From positions 1,860,001-1,924,000 of the forward strand of contig NZ_CP166850.1 of the NCBI RefSeq assembly GCF_041346945.1: a DNA stretch of 64,000 nt. The letters run 5' to 3'. The notes under the pieces are model-generated. The model ran no database searches and was not told where the DNA came from. It worked only from the letters and a program-made list of their open reading frames with translations. Made by a program: the position numbers and the translations under genes. Source of the stretch: Amycolatopsis sp. cg9. Its GTDB lineage: Bacteria; Actinomycetota; Actinomycetes; Mycobacteriales; Pseudonocardiaceae. Shown one piece after another: positions 45,661 through 54,478 of this stretch. Position 1 is the stretch's first letter; every line of letters begins with the position of its first letter.

Positions 45661-45884
45661 ACCGGCACCGGAACCCACGGGACTGCGGCGGTCTGCGCCG
45701 GACTGCACCGGAACCCGCCGGACCGCGGAGTCTCCGCCGGACTGCACCGGAACCCGCTGGACCGCGGAGTCTCCGCCGGACTGCACCAGACAGCACCGGA
45801 ACCCGCCGGACCGCGGCGGTCTGCGCGAGAACCCGCCCGACGTCGGAACCCGCCCGACTGCGGCAGTCTGCGCCAGACCAGCAC
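45661..45884. repeat. 39-bp GC-rich tandem repeat (minisatellite)
   Basis: Two near-identical 39-bp units (45703-45741 and 45742-45780) differ at one base. Degenerate copies flank them on both sides, built from the words ccggaaccc, gccggaccgcgg and tctgcgcc. Because 39 is a multiple of three, long open frames appear in several frames but look like artefacts. The region lies in the 480-bp gap between the membrane-protein gene and the 3' end of coaX. The stretch from 45885 to 46025 shows nothing else. Confidence 0.7.
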
Positions 45885-46025
45885 CCCACGACGCCCCGAC
45901 CGCGGCCCGCCCTCCCTTGGGGGCTCCCCCGCTTCCAGCGTATCGGCCACCCCCGCCAAAAACCCGCGAAAACCACGCACACAGCCGGTTCATCCACACC
46001 CCCACCGACTTGTGGACAACCGCCG

Positions 46026-46805
46026 TCAGGAACGGATGTTCCGCTCGTAGACCAGCCGCAGCCCGAGCAGCGTCAGGTCCGGCACGTGGTCGGTGATCGT
46101 CTCCGACTCCCCGATCACCAGGGGCGCCAGCCCGCCGGTCGCCAGCACCGCGACCGGGTCCACGCCGCCGGGCGAAAGCTCCCGCGCGATCCGCTTCACC
46201 AAGCCGTCGACCTGCCCGGCGAACCCGTACAGGATCCCCGACTGCAGGCACTCCACGGTGTTCTTCCCGATCACCGACCGCGGCGGCACCAGCTCGACCT
46301 TCCGCAACGCCGCCGCGCGCAACGCCAGCGCGTCGACCGAAATCTCGATCCCCGGCGCGAACGCCCCGCCCAGGAACTCGCCCTTGGCCGAAATCGCGTC
46401 CACGTTGGTCGACGTCCCGAAGTCGACCACCACGCACGCCGTGCCGCTGTGCAGGTGGTGCGCGGCCAGCGTGTTCGCCAGCCGGTCCGCGCCCACCTCC
46501 TTCGGGTTGTCCACCAGGAGCGGCACGCCGGTCCGGACCCCCGGCTCCACCACGATCTTCGGCACCGCGGCGTAGTACCGCGACAGCATCACGCGCAGTT
46601 CGCGCAGCACCGCCGGCACCGTCGACAGCGCGCTGATGCCCGTCACCGAATCCGCGTGCGGGCCCAGCAGGCCGCGCACCGTCAACGCCAGCTCGTCGGC
46701 CGTCATGCGCGCGTCCGTGCGCATGCGCCAGTCGCCCACGAGCGACTGACCGGACCAAAGCCCCAGGACGATGTTCGTGTTGCCGACGTCGACGGTGAGC
46801 AGCAA
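46026..46805 (-). CDS. coaX: Type III pantothenate kinase
   Basis: A 259-residue kinase that starts coenzyme A synthesis by phosphorylating pantothenate. The ASKHA-fold motifs are visible: phosphate-1 LLTVDVGNTNIVLG at the N-terminus, a segment with GADRLANTLAAHH, and phosphate-2 CVVVDFGTSTNVDAIS. CoaX enzymes use ATP and a monovalent cation and escape CoA feedback. The start is ATG 46805, five bases after the panD stop, so the pantothenate genes and the kinase are one operon. Confidence 0.95.
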   Translation of the reverse strand: MLLTVDVGNTNIVLGLWSGQSLVGDWRMRTDARMTADELALTVRGLLGPHADSVTGISALSTVPAVLRELRVMLSRYYAAVPKIVVEPGVRTGVPLLVDNPKEVGADRLANTLAAHHLHSGTACVVVDFGTSTNVDAISAKGEFLGGAFAPGIEISVDALALRAAALRKVELVPPRSVIGKNTVECLQSGILYGFAGQVDGLVKRIARELSPGGVDPVAVLATGGLAPLVIGESETITDHVPDLTLLGLRLVYERNIRS

Positions 46806-46810
46806 GCGGG

Positions 46811-47305
46811 TCAGCTTTCCGCGTGCAGCAACGCGTCGAGGCGGCGGGCGTCCGCCGTCTCCGCGACCGGGAAGACCGCCGTCTCGTCGTCCGGCAGCGT
46901 CACGGTGCCGCTGAGCAGGCCCGAACCCTCCGGCGCGTAGCCGGGGTCGCTGTGCCGGTTGACGATCCGGTTGTCCGCGTCGACGAACACCACGCGCGGT
47001 TCGTAGGTCGCGGCCTCGGCGTCGTCCATCTGGCCGTACGAAATGAGGATGACCAGGTCACCCGGGTGCACCAGGTGCGCCGCCGCGCCGTTGATGCCGA
47101 GCACGCCGCTGCCGCGTTCGCCCTTGATGACGTAGGTCTCCAGCCGGGCGCCGTTGGTGACGTCCACAATGGACACCTGTTCCCCCGGCAGCAGGTCCGC
47201 GGCCTCCATCAGGTCTTCGTCGACCGTCACCGAACCGACGTAGTGCAGGTCGGCCTGGGTCACGGTGACCCGGTGGATCTTCGACTTGAGCATGGTGCGG
47301 TACAT
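46811..47305 (-). CDS. panD: Aspartate 1-decarboxylase
   Basis: A 164-residue proenzyme that makes beta-alanine for pantothenate. The N-terminus ([20 protein letters not shown]) and the self-cleavage site Gly24-Ser25 in [10 protein letters not shown], which produces the pyruvoyl group, match PanD. The C-terminus is about 25 residues longer than in M. tuberculosis PanD (139) and ends in a charged tail. The start at 47305 is preferred over a second ATG four codons in, by comparison with the family. It lies nine bases after the panC stop. Confidence 0.95.
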   Translation of the reverse strand: MYRTMLKSKIHRVTVTQADLHYVGSVTVDEDLMEAADLLPGEQVSIVDVTNGARLETYVIKGERGSGVLGINGAAAHLVHPGDLVILISYGQMDDAEAATYEPRVVFVDADNRIVNRHSDPGYAPEGSGLLSGTVTLPDDETAVFPVAETADARRLDALLHAES

Positions 47306-47314
47306 CGTGGACTC

Positions 47315-48220
47315 CTATTCCCCTGCGTCCAGCCGCTCCGGGTGCTCGACGGCCTTGCCGAGCAGCACCGGGGCGTTGTCGATCAGCCGGGTACTCCCCA
47401 CCCGGGCCGCGATCAACAGTCGTGCCTCACCGTCGACGGGCGCGGGCCCGAGGTCGGTTCCCCTCAACTCCAGGTAATCCACCTCCACCGCCGGCCGGGC
47501 GGCGAGGGTCTTCCACGCGGTCTCGAGGACCGCGTCGGCCCCGTCCCGGCCGACGAACGCCCCCGCGGTGAGGGCGGCCGACAGGACGACGGCGTCTTCG
47601 CGCTGCTCAGGCGTCAGGTAGACGTTGCGCGACGACAGCGCCAGCCCGTCGCGTTCCCGCACGGTCGGCACGCCGATGACGCGCGTGTCGATGTTCAGGT
47701 CCCGGACCATCCGCTTGATCAGCACCAGCTGCTGGTAGTCCTTTTCGCCGAAGAACGCGTAGTCCGGGCGCACCAGGTTGAACAGCTTCGCCACGACGGT
47801 CAGCACGCCCGCGAAGTGGCCGGGGCGGACGACGCCCTCGAGCTCGTCGCCGAGCGGGCCCGGGTGCACGGTCACCGCGGCGCCGTCGGCGTAGAGGGCG
47901 TCGGCGCTCGGGGTGAACGCGATTTCGACGCCGTCCTCGGCCAGCACGGCCAGGTCGGCGTCCAGGGGCCGCGGGTACGCCTCGAAGTCCTCGCCCTCGC
48001 CGAACTGCAGCGGGTTGACGAAGATCGAGGTGGCCACGACGGTGTTGGGCAGCCGCTTCGCACGGCGGATCAGCTCGCGGTGCCCGGCGTGCAGCGCGCC
48101 CATGGTAGGCACGAGCGCGACCTTGCGGCCGACGGCGCGCAGCGCCCGGCTCACCTGGCTGACGTGCTCGGGCGGCGCGAACGCGTTCAGCGTGCCGCGG
48201 GTGAATTTCGGTGTGGTCAC
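47315..48220 (-). CDS. panC: Pantothenate synthetase
   Basis: A 301-residue ligase joining pantoate and beta-alanine with ATP. The HIGH-type nucleotide motif is in VPTMGALHAGHRELIRRAK. The KMSKS-like region lies around LALSSRNVYL, and the pantoate-binding FGEGEDFEAYPR segment is present. It overlaps the upstream DUF2520 gene by four bases and leads panD and coaX, giving an operon DUF2520-panC-panD-coaX. The panB gene is not in the window. Confidence 0.96.
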   Translation of the reverse strand: MTTPKFTRGTLNAFAPPEHVSQVSRALRAVGRKVALVPTMGALHAGHRELIRRAKRLPNTVVATSIFVNPLQFGEGEDFEAYPRPLDADLAVLAEDGVEIAFTPSADALYADGAAVTVHPGPLGDELEGVVRPGHFAGVLTVVAKLFNLVRPDYAFFGEKDYQQLVLIKRMVRDLNIDTRVIGVPTVRERDGLALSSRNVYLTPEQREDAVVLSAALTAGAFVGRDGADAVLETAWKTLAARPAVEVDYLELRGTDLGPAPVDGEARLLIAARVGSTRLIDNAPVLLGKAVEHPERLDAGE

Positions 48221-49122
48221 TGGTCTTGCTGCCCTTCGGCGGGATCGTCGAGGAGTTCGGTGAGGTCTTTGGCGGCCGCGGTGTCCAGCAGCCCGGCAGC
48301 CGCGGAACGCGCTGCCGTGCGCTTGGCCAGCGCCCGGTAGGCCGGCGCCACGTCCGGCGCCCGGTCCGCGAGCACCGCGAGGTGCTTGCGGACGGTGCCG
48401 AGATCGCCACGCGCGACCGGGCCGGTGAGCGCGCGGTCGCCGTGTCGGAGCACATTATCCAACGCCGCCGAAAGCAACGGTGCGACCAGGCGTTCGGAAT
48501 GCCCGATTCCCGCCTCCCGCAAGACTTCCGTGCAATCGGCGACCAGCGTCATCAGGTGGTTCGCGCCGTGGGTCAACGCAGCGTGGTACAGCGCTCGCGC
48601 GGAGTCGGGGATGCGCACCGGCTCGGCACCCATCTCGACCGCCAGCGCCTCGCCGACGTTCCAGGCCGCCTCGTCGTCCGCGGCCGCGGTGACGCCGATG
48701 CTGCACGCCGCCAGCCGCTCGAGGTCCTCCTCGCGGCCGGTGAACGTCATCACCGGGTGCAGCGCGAGCGGCAGCGCCCCCGCTTCGGCCGCGGGGGCCA
48801 GCACGCCGATGCCCTGCGCGCCGGAGGTGTGCACGACGATCTGACCCGGCCGCAGCGACCCCGTGGCGACGAGCCCGCGGACCATCCCGGCCAGCGCGTC
48901 GTCGGGGAGGGCGAGCAGCACCAGGTCCGCCCGGCCGACGGTTTCGTCGGGCGGCAGGATGGGCACGTCGGTGAGGAGGCGTTCGGCCCTGGCCAGCGAC
49001 GCCGCGGACAGGCCGGACGCGGCGACGACGGTGTGTCCCGCCCGGGCCAGCGCGGCGCCGAGCACACTGCCCACCCGGCCGGCGGACACGACGCCGACCG
49101 CGAGGCGGGCGGGCCTCATCAT
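48217..49122 (-). CDS. Rossmann-fold DUF2520 oxidoreductase-like protein
   Basis: A 301-residue protein from ATG 49122. The N-terminal Rossmann domain has GVVSAGRVGSVLGAALARAG, an NADP-type Gly motif, and later VHTSGAQG and LHPVMTF. The C-terminal DUF2520 domain is helical with a conserved LTHGANHLMTLVADC segment. This gene precedes panC in many actinobacteria (Rv3603c in M. tuberculosis), and a ketopantoate-reductase-like role has been suggested from context; it is not proven here. Confidence 0.85.
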   Translation of the reverse strand: MMRPARLAVGVVSAGRVGSVLGAALARAGHTVVAASGLSAASLARAERLLTDVPILPPDETVGRADLVLLALPDDALAGMVRGLVATGSLRPGQIVVHTSGAQGIGVLAPAAEAGALPLALHPVMTFTGREEDLERLAACSIGVTAAADDEAAWNVGEALAVEMGAEPVRIPDSARALYHAALTHGANHLMTLVADCTEVLREAGIGHSERLVAPLLSAALDNVLRHGDRALTGPVARGDLGTVRKHLAVLADRAPDVAPAYRALAKRTAARSAAAGLLDTAAAKDLTELLDDPAEGQQDQ

Positions 49123-49266
49123 GGCGTGCGCCTGTGGACGCTCATGGTTGGCAGACTCCCTCTGCTCTCGTTCCAGTCCCGCTCCGGGTACCGGACGAAC
49201 GGCGCGAGACTAACTCGATTAAGCGCGAAGGGTTGAACCCGGGTGACCAGCTTCACCCGGACCGGT

Positions 49267-50433
49267 TCACCCGCGAGCGGCCTCGTCGGCGAGGCGCGTC
49301 GCCTCCGCGCGAGCGGCCTTCAACGTGCGCAGCAGCTCCTGCTGGCGCTGCCGGTCGGTGTCGCTGTGCAGTTCGCTGCGGTCGAGGAAGGCGAGCTCGG
49401 TCACGCTCGCCTGGTAAACGGCGACGGCGCGGGCAGCGCGTTTCCCGGATTGCCGCTTCGCCTGCCGCCGCCACGCCCGGCGCCCGGGCAGGCTGGCCAG
49501 CAGATCGACCTCCGACGGCGCGATCCAGCGTGCCGATGCCATGTGCGGCAGCGCGGCGGCGATGATCCGCTGCTCCCGCCGCCGCTGCAGGACGACCAGG
49601 TAGACGACGCCGAGGAACAGCGGCACCATGATCAGGAAGTAGACGGTGAGGAACTTCGACCCGCCGAGCAGCGCGGCGCTGTTCCACAGCGCGTGCAGGC
49701 AGACGGCGGCCAGGTAGCCGGCGATCGGCGCGACGAACTTGAGCGCCTTGGTGGTCGTCCGCGCGGCGATGCCGATCCCGATGCCGGTCAGCACCGCGAA
49801 CAGCGGGTGCGTGAACGGCGCGAGCACGCCACGCAGGAAGAACGCCGTGATGACGCCCTGGCTGTGCCCGTCGCCGAAGCCGTAGTCGGCGAACGCGCGG
49901 CCGAAGTAGTAGATGTTCTCGGTGAAGGCGAACCCGGCGGCGCTGAACCCGGCGTAGACGACCCCGTCCACGACGCCGTCGAACTCGCTGGAGCGGCGCC
50001 ACGCGATGAGCACGACGAAGAGCGCCTTGGCGGCCTCCTCGACCACGGGGGCCGACACGAGCGCGGCGAGCGTGTTGCCGTTGCCGGTCCCGAGCAGCTC
50101 TTCCCCGACCGCCTCGGCGGTGGTGTTGATGAGCAGCGCGGTGATGGTGGCGATGCAGGCACCCCAGGCGAAGGCGAGCAGCAGGAACTTCGCGGGCTCG
50201 GGCTCCCACCGGTCCACCCAGAGGAACCCGGCGACGACCCCGGCGACCGGCACGAGCGCGGCCAGCACCCCGATGGTGACGGCGAGCGGCCCGACCCGCG
50301 CGGTGGCCAGCCCGAACAGGAACAGGCCGCACAGGGCCACCACGATCAGCCCGAACACCGGCAGCAGCACGGTGATCCGGCGAGGCCGCCGGCCACGGTC
50401 GAGTCCCGTCGCGGGCGAGAGGGTTCCGCTCAC
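49267..50433 (-). CDS. PrsW-family intramembrane metalloprotease
   Basis: A 388-residue membrane protein from ATG 50433 with about eight helices. The PrsW motifs are seen in order: EEAAK in SAPVVEEAAKALFVVL, FTENIYYF, a His in LAPFTHPLF, and HALWN in VCLHALWNSAALL. Glu and His residues in these motifs should bind zinc. A soluble basic C-terminal tail of about 90 residues (RRREQRIIAA onward) is a species-level addition. PrsW proteases cut membrane proteins such as anti-sigma factors; no sigma factor lies nearby. Confidence 0.85.
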   Translation of the reverse strand: MSGTLSPATGLDRGRRPRRITVLLPVFGLIVVALCGLFLFGLATARVGPLAVTIGVLAALVPVAGVVAGFLWVDRWEPEPAKFLLLAFAWGACIATITALLINTTAEAVGEELLGTGNGNTLAALVSAPVVEEAAKALFVVLIAWRRSSEFDGVVDGVVYAGFSAAGFAFTENIYYFGRAFADYGFGDGHSQGVITAFFLRGVLAPFTHPLFAVLTGIGIGIAARTTTKALKFVAPIAGYLAAVCLHALWNSAALLGGSKFLTVYFLIMVPLFLGVVYLVVLQRRREQRIIAAALPHMASARWIAPSEVDLLASLPGRRAWRRQAKRQSGKRAARAVAVYQASVTELAFLDRSELHSDTDRQRQQELLRTLKAARAEATRLADEAARG

Positions 50434-50526
50434 AGGCGGTCACCCTACGCAGACCGGACAGGAGAAGGAACGCCACCTCGCCCCTCGGCGCGCCGCCCAC
50501 ACCAGGCCCAGGGGTGTCGCCAAGCA

Positions 50527-50665
50527 CCCCAATGTGGCGTTGGGTGCATCCACCGCACCCAACGCGGCGTTCGGTGCATCCACCGCACCCAATGTGGCGT
50601 TCAGTGCGTCCACCGCACCCAATGTGGCGTTCGGTGCGTTCAGCGCACCCAACGCCACATTGGGG
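50527..50665. repeat. Four-unit 30-bp repeat capped by an inverted copy
   Basis: Units with aatgtggcgt or aacgcggcgt begin at 50531, 50561, 50591 and 50621, an exact 30-bp period. The outer ends form a perfect 21-bp inverted repeat, 50527-50547 (ccccaatgtggcgttgggtgc) with 50645-50665. It lies in the 354-bp gap after the 3' end of the minus-strand membrane-protein gene at 50788. The remaining gap (50666-50787) is GC-rich with nothing recognised. Confidence 0.8.
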
Positions 50666-50787
50666 CGCTTGGGGTCGGGGCGGGTCCCGGCCGGCGGAGG
50701 GCGGCCCTCGGCGCTACTCGCGGGCGGGGGCGCCCTGCCGCGGGAGTGCGGGTGGCTGCCCGGCGAAGGTTGCCGGGCCGGGGGGGC

Positions 50788-52950
50788 TCAGTCCTCCGCG
50801 CGTCGGCGGCGGCGGGGGGTGGAGCCGGTTCCGCCGTTCGCCGCCAGGAGTTCGCTCACCGAGCGGCCCGCGGTGTGCGATCCGCTGCCCGGGGGCGGCT
50901 CCGCCGAACGGTGGCCGTTGTGGCCGTTGCCGTTGTGACCGTTGCCGTTCTGCTCGACGTCCGCCGGGTCGACCGGGGCCATGTTGCGCCGGGACATCGA
51001 AGCGCGCTCGGCGATCATGCCCTCCCACGCCGGGGGCTCGCCGTCCGGGCGACGGCGGCGGCCGCCTCCCGTGGGCTCCGGCGCGGGGACCGGGGGCATC
51101 TGCTGCGACTCGTCCGGCTTGCGGCGGCGGCCACCGGAGCGGCCCTGGAAGTTGCGGACCGACTCCGGGAGCGTCGGGTTCGCCATCGGCGCCTCGCCCT
51201 GGGCGGCCGCCGCCGGCGCGCGGTGCGAACCGCTGTGCCGGGACGACGGCTCGTCGAGGATCGGCGACATGTCCGCCCGCGAGAACTGCTCCAGCCGCGA
51301 CGGACGGCGGCCGTCGGCGGCCGGGACCGGCGTGGTCGGCGGGACCACCGGCGGCAGGTCCGTGCGCGACGGCTGCCGCGGCGACGGGCTGTTGCTCGGC
51401 ACCGGCGTCGTAGGCGGGACGACCGGCGGGATGTCGTTGCGCGACGCCGTGGCGTCCCGCGGCATCGGCGGGGCCGGCTTCGGCTCCGGCGGCTTCGGCC
51501 GGTTCGGGCGCTGCCGCTCGGCGAAGTCGTCGCGGTTCTGGAAGGCCGCGCTGAGGTCCTTGACCGGCCGGATGTCCGACCGCGACATTTCCGACGGCTT
51601 CGGCGGCGGCGGGCTGGCCGCCGGACGCCCCGGCGTCGCACGCGGCGGCTCGGGCGCCTTGCGCGGCTCGGGACGGGCGCCGTTCGGCTTCGGGCCGACG
51701 CGCGGCAGGTCCGGCCGCGACATCTCCACCCGAGGAATGTCCGGACGGGACATCTCCACCCGAGGAATGTCCGGTCGCGACATCTCCACCCGGGGAATGT
51801 CCGGCCGGGACATCTCCACCCGGGGAATGTCCGGCCGCGACATCTCCACCCGGGGAATGTCCGGCCGCGACATCTCGACCCGCGGGATGTCCGACCGGGA
51901 CACCTCGGCGGGCCGCATCGCCGGGCGCGACAGCTCCGCGCGGCGCGCGGGCGGTGGCTCGGGACGGCGGATCTCCGTCTTCGGCTCCGGGGCACGCCGG
52001 ATCTCGGTCTTGGGCTCGGGCCGCGGCACCTGGCGCGTCGGCTCGGCGGCGGCTTCCGGACGGCGTTCGGGCTGCTTCGCGACCTCTTCCGGCTTCGGCA
52101 GCCGCATCGGCTGCGACTCCGCTTGGCGGCGCGCCGCCTCGGCCCGCAGTTCGGCGGCCTTCAGCTCGCGCTGCGCGGCGTTCAGCGCCGGGTCGACCGC
52201 CGGCACCGGCGGACGGCGGTCGCTCAGCGGCTTCGGCCGGGCCATCTGCTGGGTGCTCTGCACCGAGACGTTCGCCGGGGCCTTCGGGACGGCCTTGCCG
52301 CCGAAGCCCTTGCCGAGGCCCTTGCCGTTCGCGGGCTTGCCGTTCGACGCCTTGCGGCGGCGCTCGTCGAGGACGCGGTCGATCAGCTCGGTCGGCCGCT
52401 CGCCCGCCTCGGGCACCGGCTTCTTCGCGGCCATCAGCTGAGCGGGCTTCTTCTTCGGCGTGCCGTCGGTGACCATGCGGTTCTCGTCGGACAGCTTGCG
52501 CATCCGGGTCGCCTGCGCGGTCAGCGCGACGCGTTCGAGCAGCACCTCGCCGCCGAACAGCGACTGAAGGCTGTCCCGCAGCGCGGACACCTCGGCGCGC
52601 AGCGCCTCCAGCTCCTCGCGCCCGCGGGAGTCGGCGGCACTGCGGTTGTCCGCCTCCATCTCCAGCTCGTACTCACGCCGGGCCGCGATCTCGCGTTCCA
52701 GCTCCAACTCGTACACAGCCTGCGCCTCGGCGACCGCGTCCTCGCTCTGTGCCGCGTGCTTGCGGTACTTCACGGCGAGGAAAGCGCCGATCAGGGCAGC
52801 CCAGAGGGCGGCGACGATCCCCAGCCGGAGATAGCGGAGATCGTCGCTGAGCACCAGTGCGAGGGTGGCTCCGATGGCGAGGACGAATCCGACGACTAGC
52901 CACGGCCTGCCCAAGAGGCGGCCGCGCGAGTCGTCACCCACGCCGGTCAT
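50788..52950 (-). CDS. Large membrane-anchored, repeat-bearing protein (DUF6779-like)
   Basis: A 720-residue protein from ATG 52950; GTG 52959 is the alternative. Two N-terminal helices (LVVGFVLAIGATLALVLS, LRLGIVAALWAALIGAFLAV) are followed by a coiled coil at about residues 70-150. Some 550 residues of low-complexity Pro/Arg/Glu-rich sequence come next. Within it lies a decapeptide, MSRPDIPRVE, repeated five times with variant copies at both ends. Gene order next to DUF3180 and folK matches Rv3604c of M. tuberculosis. The disordered tail would face the cytoplasm. Function unknown; phosphorylation by Ser/Thr kinases is possible. Confidence 0.75.
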   Translation of the reverse strand: MTGVGDDSRGRLLGRPWLVVGFVLAIGATLALVLSDDLRYLRLGIVAALWAALIGAFLAVKYRKHAAQSEDAVAEAQAVYELELEREIAARREYELEMEADNRSAADSRGREELEALRAEVSALRDSLQSLFGGEVLLERVALTAQATRMRKLSDENRMVTDGTPKKKPAQLMAAKKPVPEAGERPTELIDRVLDERRRKASNGKPANGKGLGKGFGGKAVPKAPANVSVQSTQQMARPKPLSDRRPPVPAVDPALNAAQRELKAAELRAEAARRQAESQPMRLPKPEEVAKQPERRPEAAAEPTRQVPRPEPKTEIRRAPEPKTEIRRPEPPPARRAELSRPAMRPAEVSRSDIPRVEMSRPDIPRVEMSRPDIPRVEMSRPDIPRVEMSRPDIPRVEMSRPDIPRVEMSRPDLPRVGPKPNGARPEPRKAPEPPRATPGRPAASPPPPKPSEMSRSDIRPVKDLSAAFQNRDDFAERQRPNRPKPPEPKPAPPMPRDATASRNDIPPVVPPTTPVPSNSPSPRQPSRTDLPPVVPPTTPVPAADGRRPSRLEQFSRADMSPILDEPSSRHSGSHRAPAAAAQGEAPMANPTLPESVRNFQGRSGGRRRKPDESQQMPPVPAPEPTGGGRRRRPDGEPPAWEGMIAERASMSRRNMAPVDPADVEQNGNGHNGNGHNGHRSAEPPPGSGSHTAGRSVSELLAANGGTGSTPRRRRRAED
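51697..51903 (-). repeat. In-frame 30-bp tandem repeat encoding MSRPDIPRVE
   Basis: Seven consecutive 30-bp units. Five encode the identical decapeptide, one variant (MSRPDLPRV) lies toward the protein C-terminus and one (VSRSDIPRVE) toward the N-terminus. The units differ only at a few synonymous bases, which suggests recent expansion or gene conversion within the coding sequence of the membrane protein. Confidence 0.85.
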
Positions 52951-53019
52951 GACTGACACCGTACCTGCTCGTAATCCGAACGAGACCTACTCGGTCCAGC
53001 GAGCGGTGGGATTCCAGCG

Positions 53020-53481
53020 CTAACCGGTCGTCCCGCGGGTGTGCTCACGATCTTGGTCGCGCGGGGTCCGGCAGCAGTGTTCGAGCCACAAACCCGCTGC
53101 TACCAGGGCCGCGGCGGATCCGGCGCCGACGACCGCCGCCCGGGTGTCGAGCACCGCGGCGACGAGTTCGTCACGTCGCGGGAAAAGGTAGGCCAGCGCG
53201 GCCAGCCAGGCGCCCGCCATGAACGCTCCGGCGAGTGACGACGCCTTCGCCAGGGCCACCGATCGGGCGATCCCGATCGCGGCAACGACGCGGCCGTTCT
53301 TGATCCGCGAGCGGATGGAGAACGCGAGCACGGCCTCGATCACCGCGAGGACGGCGAGGGTGACGCCGGCGAGCAGCGGCAGCTGGGGCAGCGAGCCGTA
53401 GGCGATCTGGAACAGCAGGTAGCCGATCGCCAGGCCGAGCAGCCCGGCGACGACCAGGTCACGGGGCCGAGTGAAGTGCAT
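53020..53481 (-). CDS. DUF3180 membrane protein
   Basis: A 153-residue protein from ATG 53481 with four membrane helices (LVVAGLLGLAIGYLLFQIAY, LPLLAGVTLAVLAVIEAVLAF, SLAGAFMAGAWLAALAYLF, VVGAGSAAALVAAGLWL). The basic loop RIKNGRVVAAIGIARSVALAKASS is the conserved DUF3180 core. The family always sits near folK in actinobacteria (Rv3605c in M. tuberculosis), though no role is established. A MerR regulator separates it from folK here. Confidence 0.88.
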   Translation of the reverse strand: MHFTRPRDLVVAGLLGLAIGYLLFQIAYGSLPQLPLLAGVTLAVLAVIEAVLAFSIRSRIKNGRVVAAIGIARSVALAKASSLAGAFMAGAWLAALAYLFPRRDELVAAVLDTRAAVVGAGSAAALVAAGLWLEHCCRTPRDQDREHTRGTTG

Positions 53482-53504
53482 GCCTCAACCGTACCGTGAG
53501 AGGC

Positions 53505-53528
53505 TTGACTCTCCCCCGACTGGAGAGT
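53505..53528 (+). promoter_or_regulatory. MerR-type operator-promoter
   Basis: Inverted 7-mers actctcc (53508-53514) and ggagagt (53522-53528) with a 7-bp centre overlap a -35-like ttgact (53505-53510). The dyad ends five bases before ATG 53534. This is the arrangement by which MerR regulators control their own genes. A leaderless or near-leaderless transcript would result. Confidence 0.6.
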
Positions 53529-53533
53529 TCACC

Positions 53534-54478
53534 ATGCGTCTAGTGGGCACCACCGCGACATTCACCATCGGCGAGCTGGCCCGGCGGACCGGCCTGCCGG
53601 TCAAGACCATCCGCTTCTACTCGGACGAAGGCCTGTTGCCGCCGACCGAGCGGACGGACGCCGGCTACCGCCTCTACGACGCGGCGGCGATGGCCCGCCT
53701 GGAGCTGGTCCGCACGCTGCGGGAGCTGGGTCTGGGCCTGGCCGACGTCTCCGCCGCGCTGGCGGAGCCGACGACGGTCGGCGAGCTGGCGAATCGGCAC
53801 GTCGAGGCCCTGGACGAGCAGATCCGGCGGCTGCGGCTGCGCCGGGCGGTGCTGCGCGCGGTGGCGAAGCGCAATTCCGAGTTGGAGGAAGTGAACCTGA
53901 TGAACCGTCTCGCGTCGATGTCGGACGAAGAGCGCAAGCGGCTGGTGGACGAGTTCTGGGACGAGATGGTCGCCGGGCTCGAGGTGAACCAGGAGTTCTA
54001 CGAGCGGATGCGCGCGGGCAAGCCGGAGTTGCCGGACGACCCGACGCCGGAGCAGCTGGAAGCGTGGATCGAGTTCGCCGAGCTGGTGCGGGACCCGTCG
54101 TTCCGGGCACTGATCCGCGGCATGAGCGAGCAGCAGTCGCAGCAGATCAAGGCGGGCGAGTTCCAGCAGCCGTCGGACGCGTGGCAGCAGAACTGGCCGG
54201 GCTGGCTGTCCCGCGCGGAAGCGGCGGTGACGGCGGGCGATCCGCCCACGTCGGAGGCAGGGCAAACGCTTGCGGCCGAGATCGCGGCGGCGACGGCCCG
54301 CCCGGACCAGGACCCGGCATCGCCGGAGTTCCGCGCGAAGATGGCGGACCGCTTCGAGACGAGCGGCGACCCCCGCGCCGAGCGCTACTGGCAACTGCTG
54401 GCGACGATCAACGGCTGGCCACCGGTCCCGACGGCCCAGCCCGCGGTCCGGTTCATGGTCGCCGCGTTGCGTGGGTGA
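53534..54478 (+). CDS. MerR-family transcriptional regulator
   Basis: A 314-residue regulator from ATG 53534. The winged helix-turn-helix is at residues 8-75 (TIGELARRTGLPVKTIRFYS, then a GYRLYD wing), followed by the dimer coiled coil (HVEALDEQIRRLRLRRAVL). The C-terminal 180 residues are a helical effector domain without cysteines typical of metal sensors, so a drug-like or other small-molecule ligand is more likely. It sits inserted between DUF3180 and the folate operon and converges on folK. Confidence 0.88.
   Translation: MRLVGTTATFTIGELARRTGLPVKTIRFYSDEGLLPPTERTDAGYRLYDAAAMARLELVRTLRELGLGLADVSAALAEPTTVGELANRHVEALDEQIRRLRLRRAVLRAVAKRNSELEEVNLMNRLASMSDEERKRLVDEFWDEMVAGLEVNQEFYERMRAGKPELPDDPTPEQLEAWIEFAELVRDPSFRALIRGMSEQQSQQIKAGEFQQPSDAWQQNWPGWLSRAEAAVTAGDPPTSEAGQTLAAEIAAATARPDQDPASPEFRAKMADRFETSGDPRAERYWQLLATINGWPPVPTAQPAVRFMVAALRG

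Noticed and set aside
45654..46940. Long frames on both strands across the minisatellite before coaX
   Set aside because: They arise because the 39-bp unit is a multiple of three; they run into coaX antisense and lack any domain.
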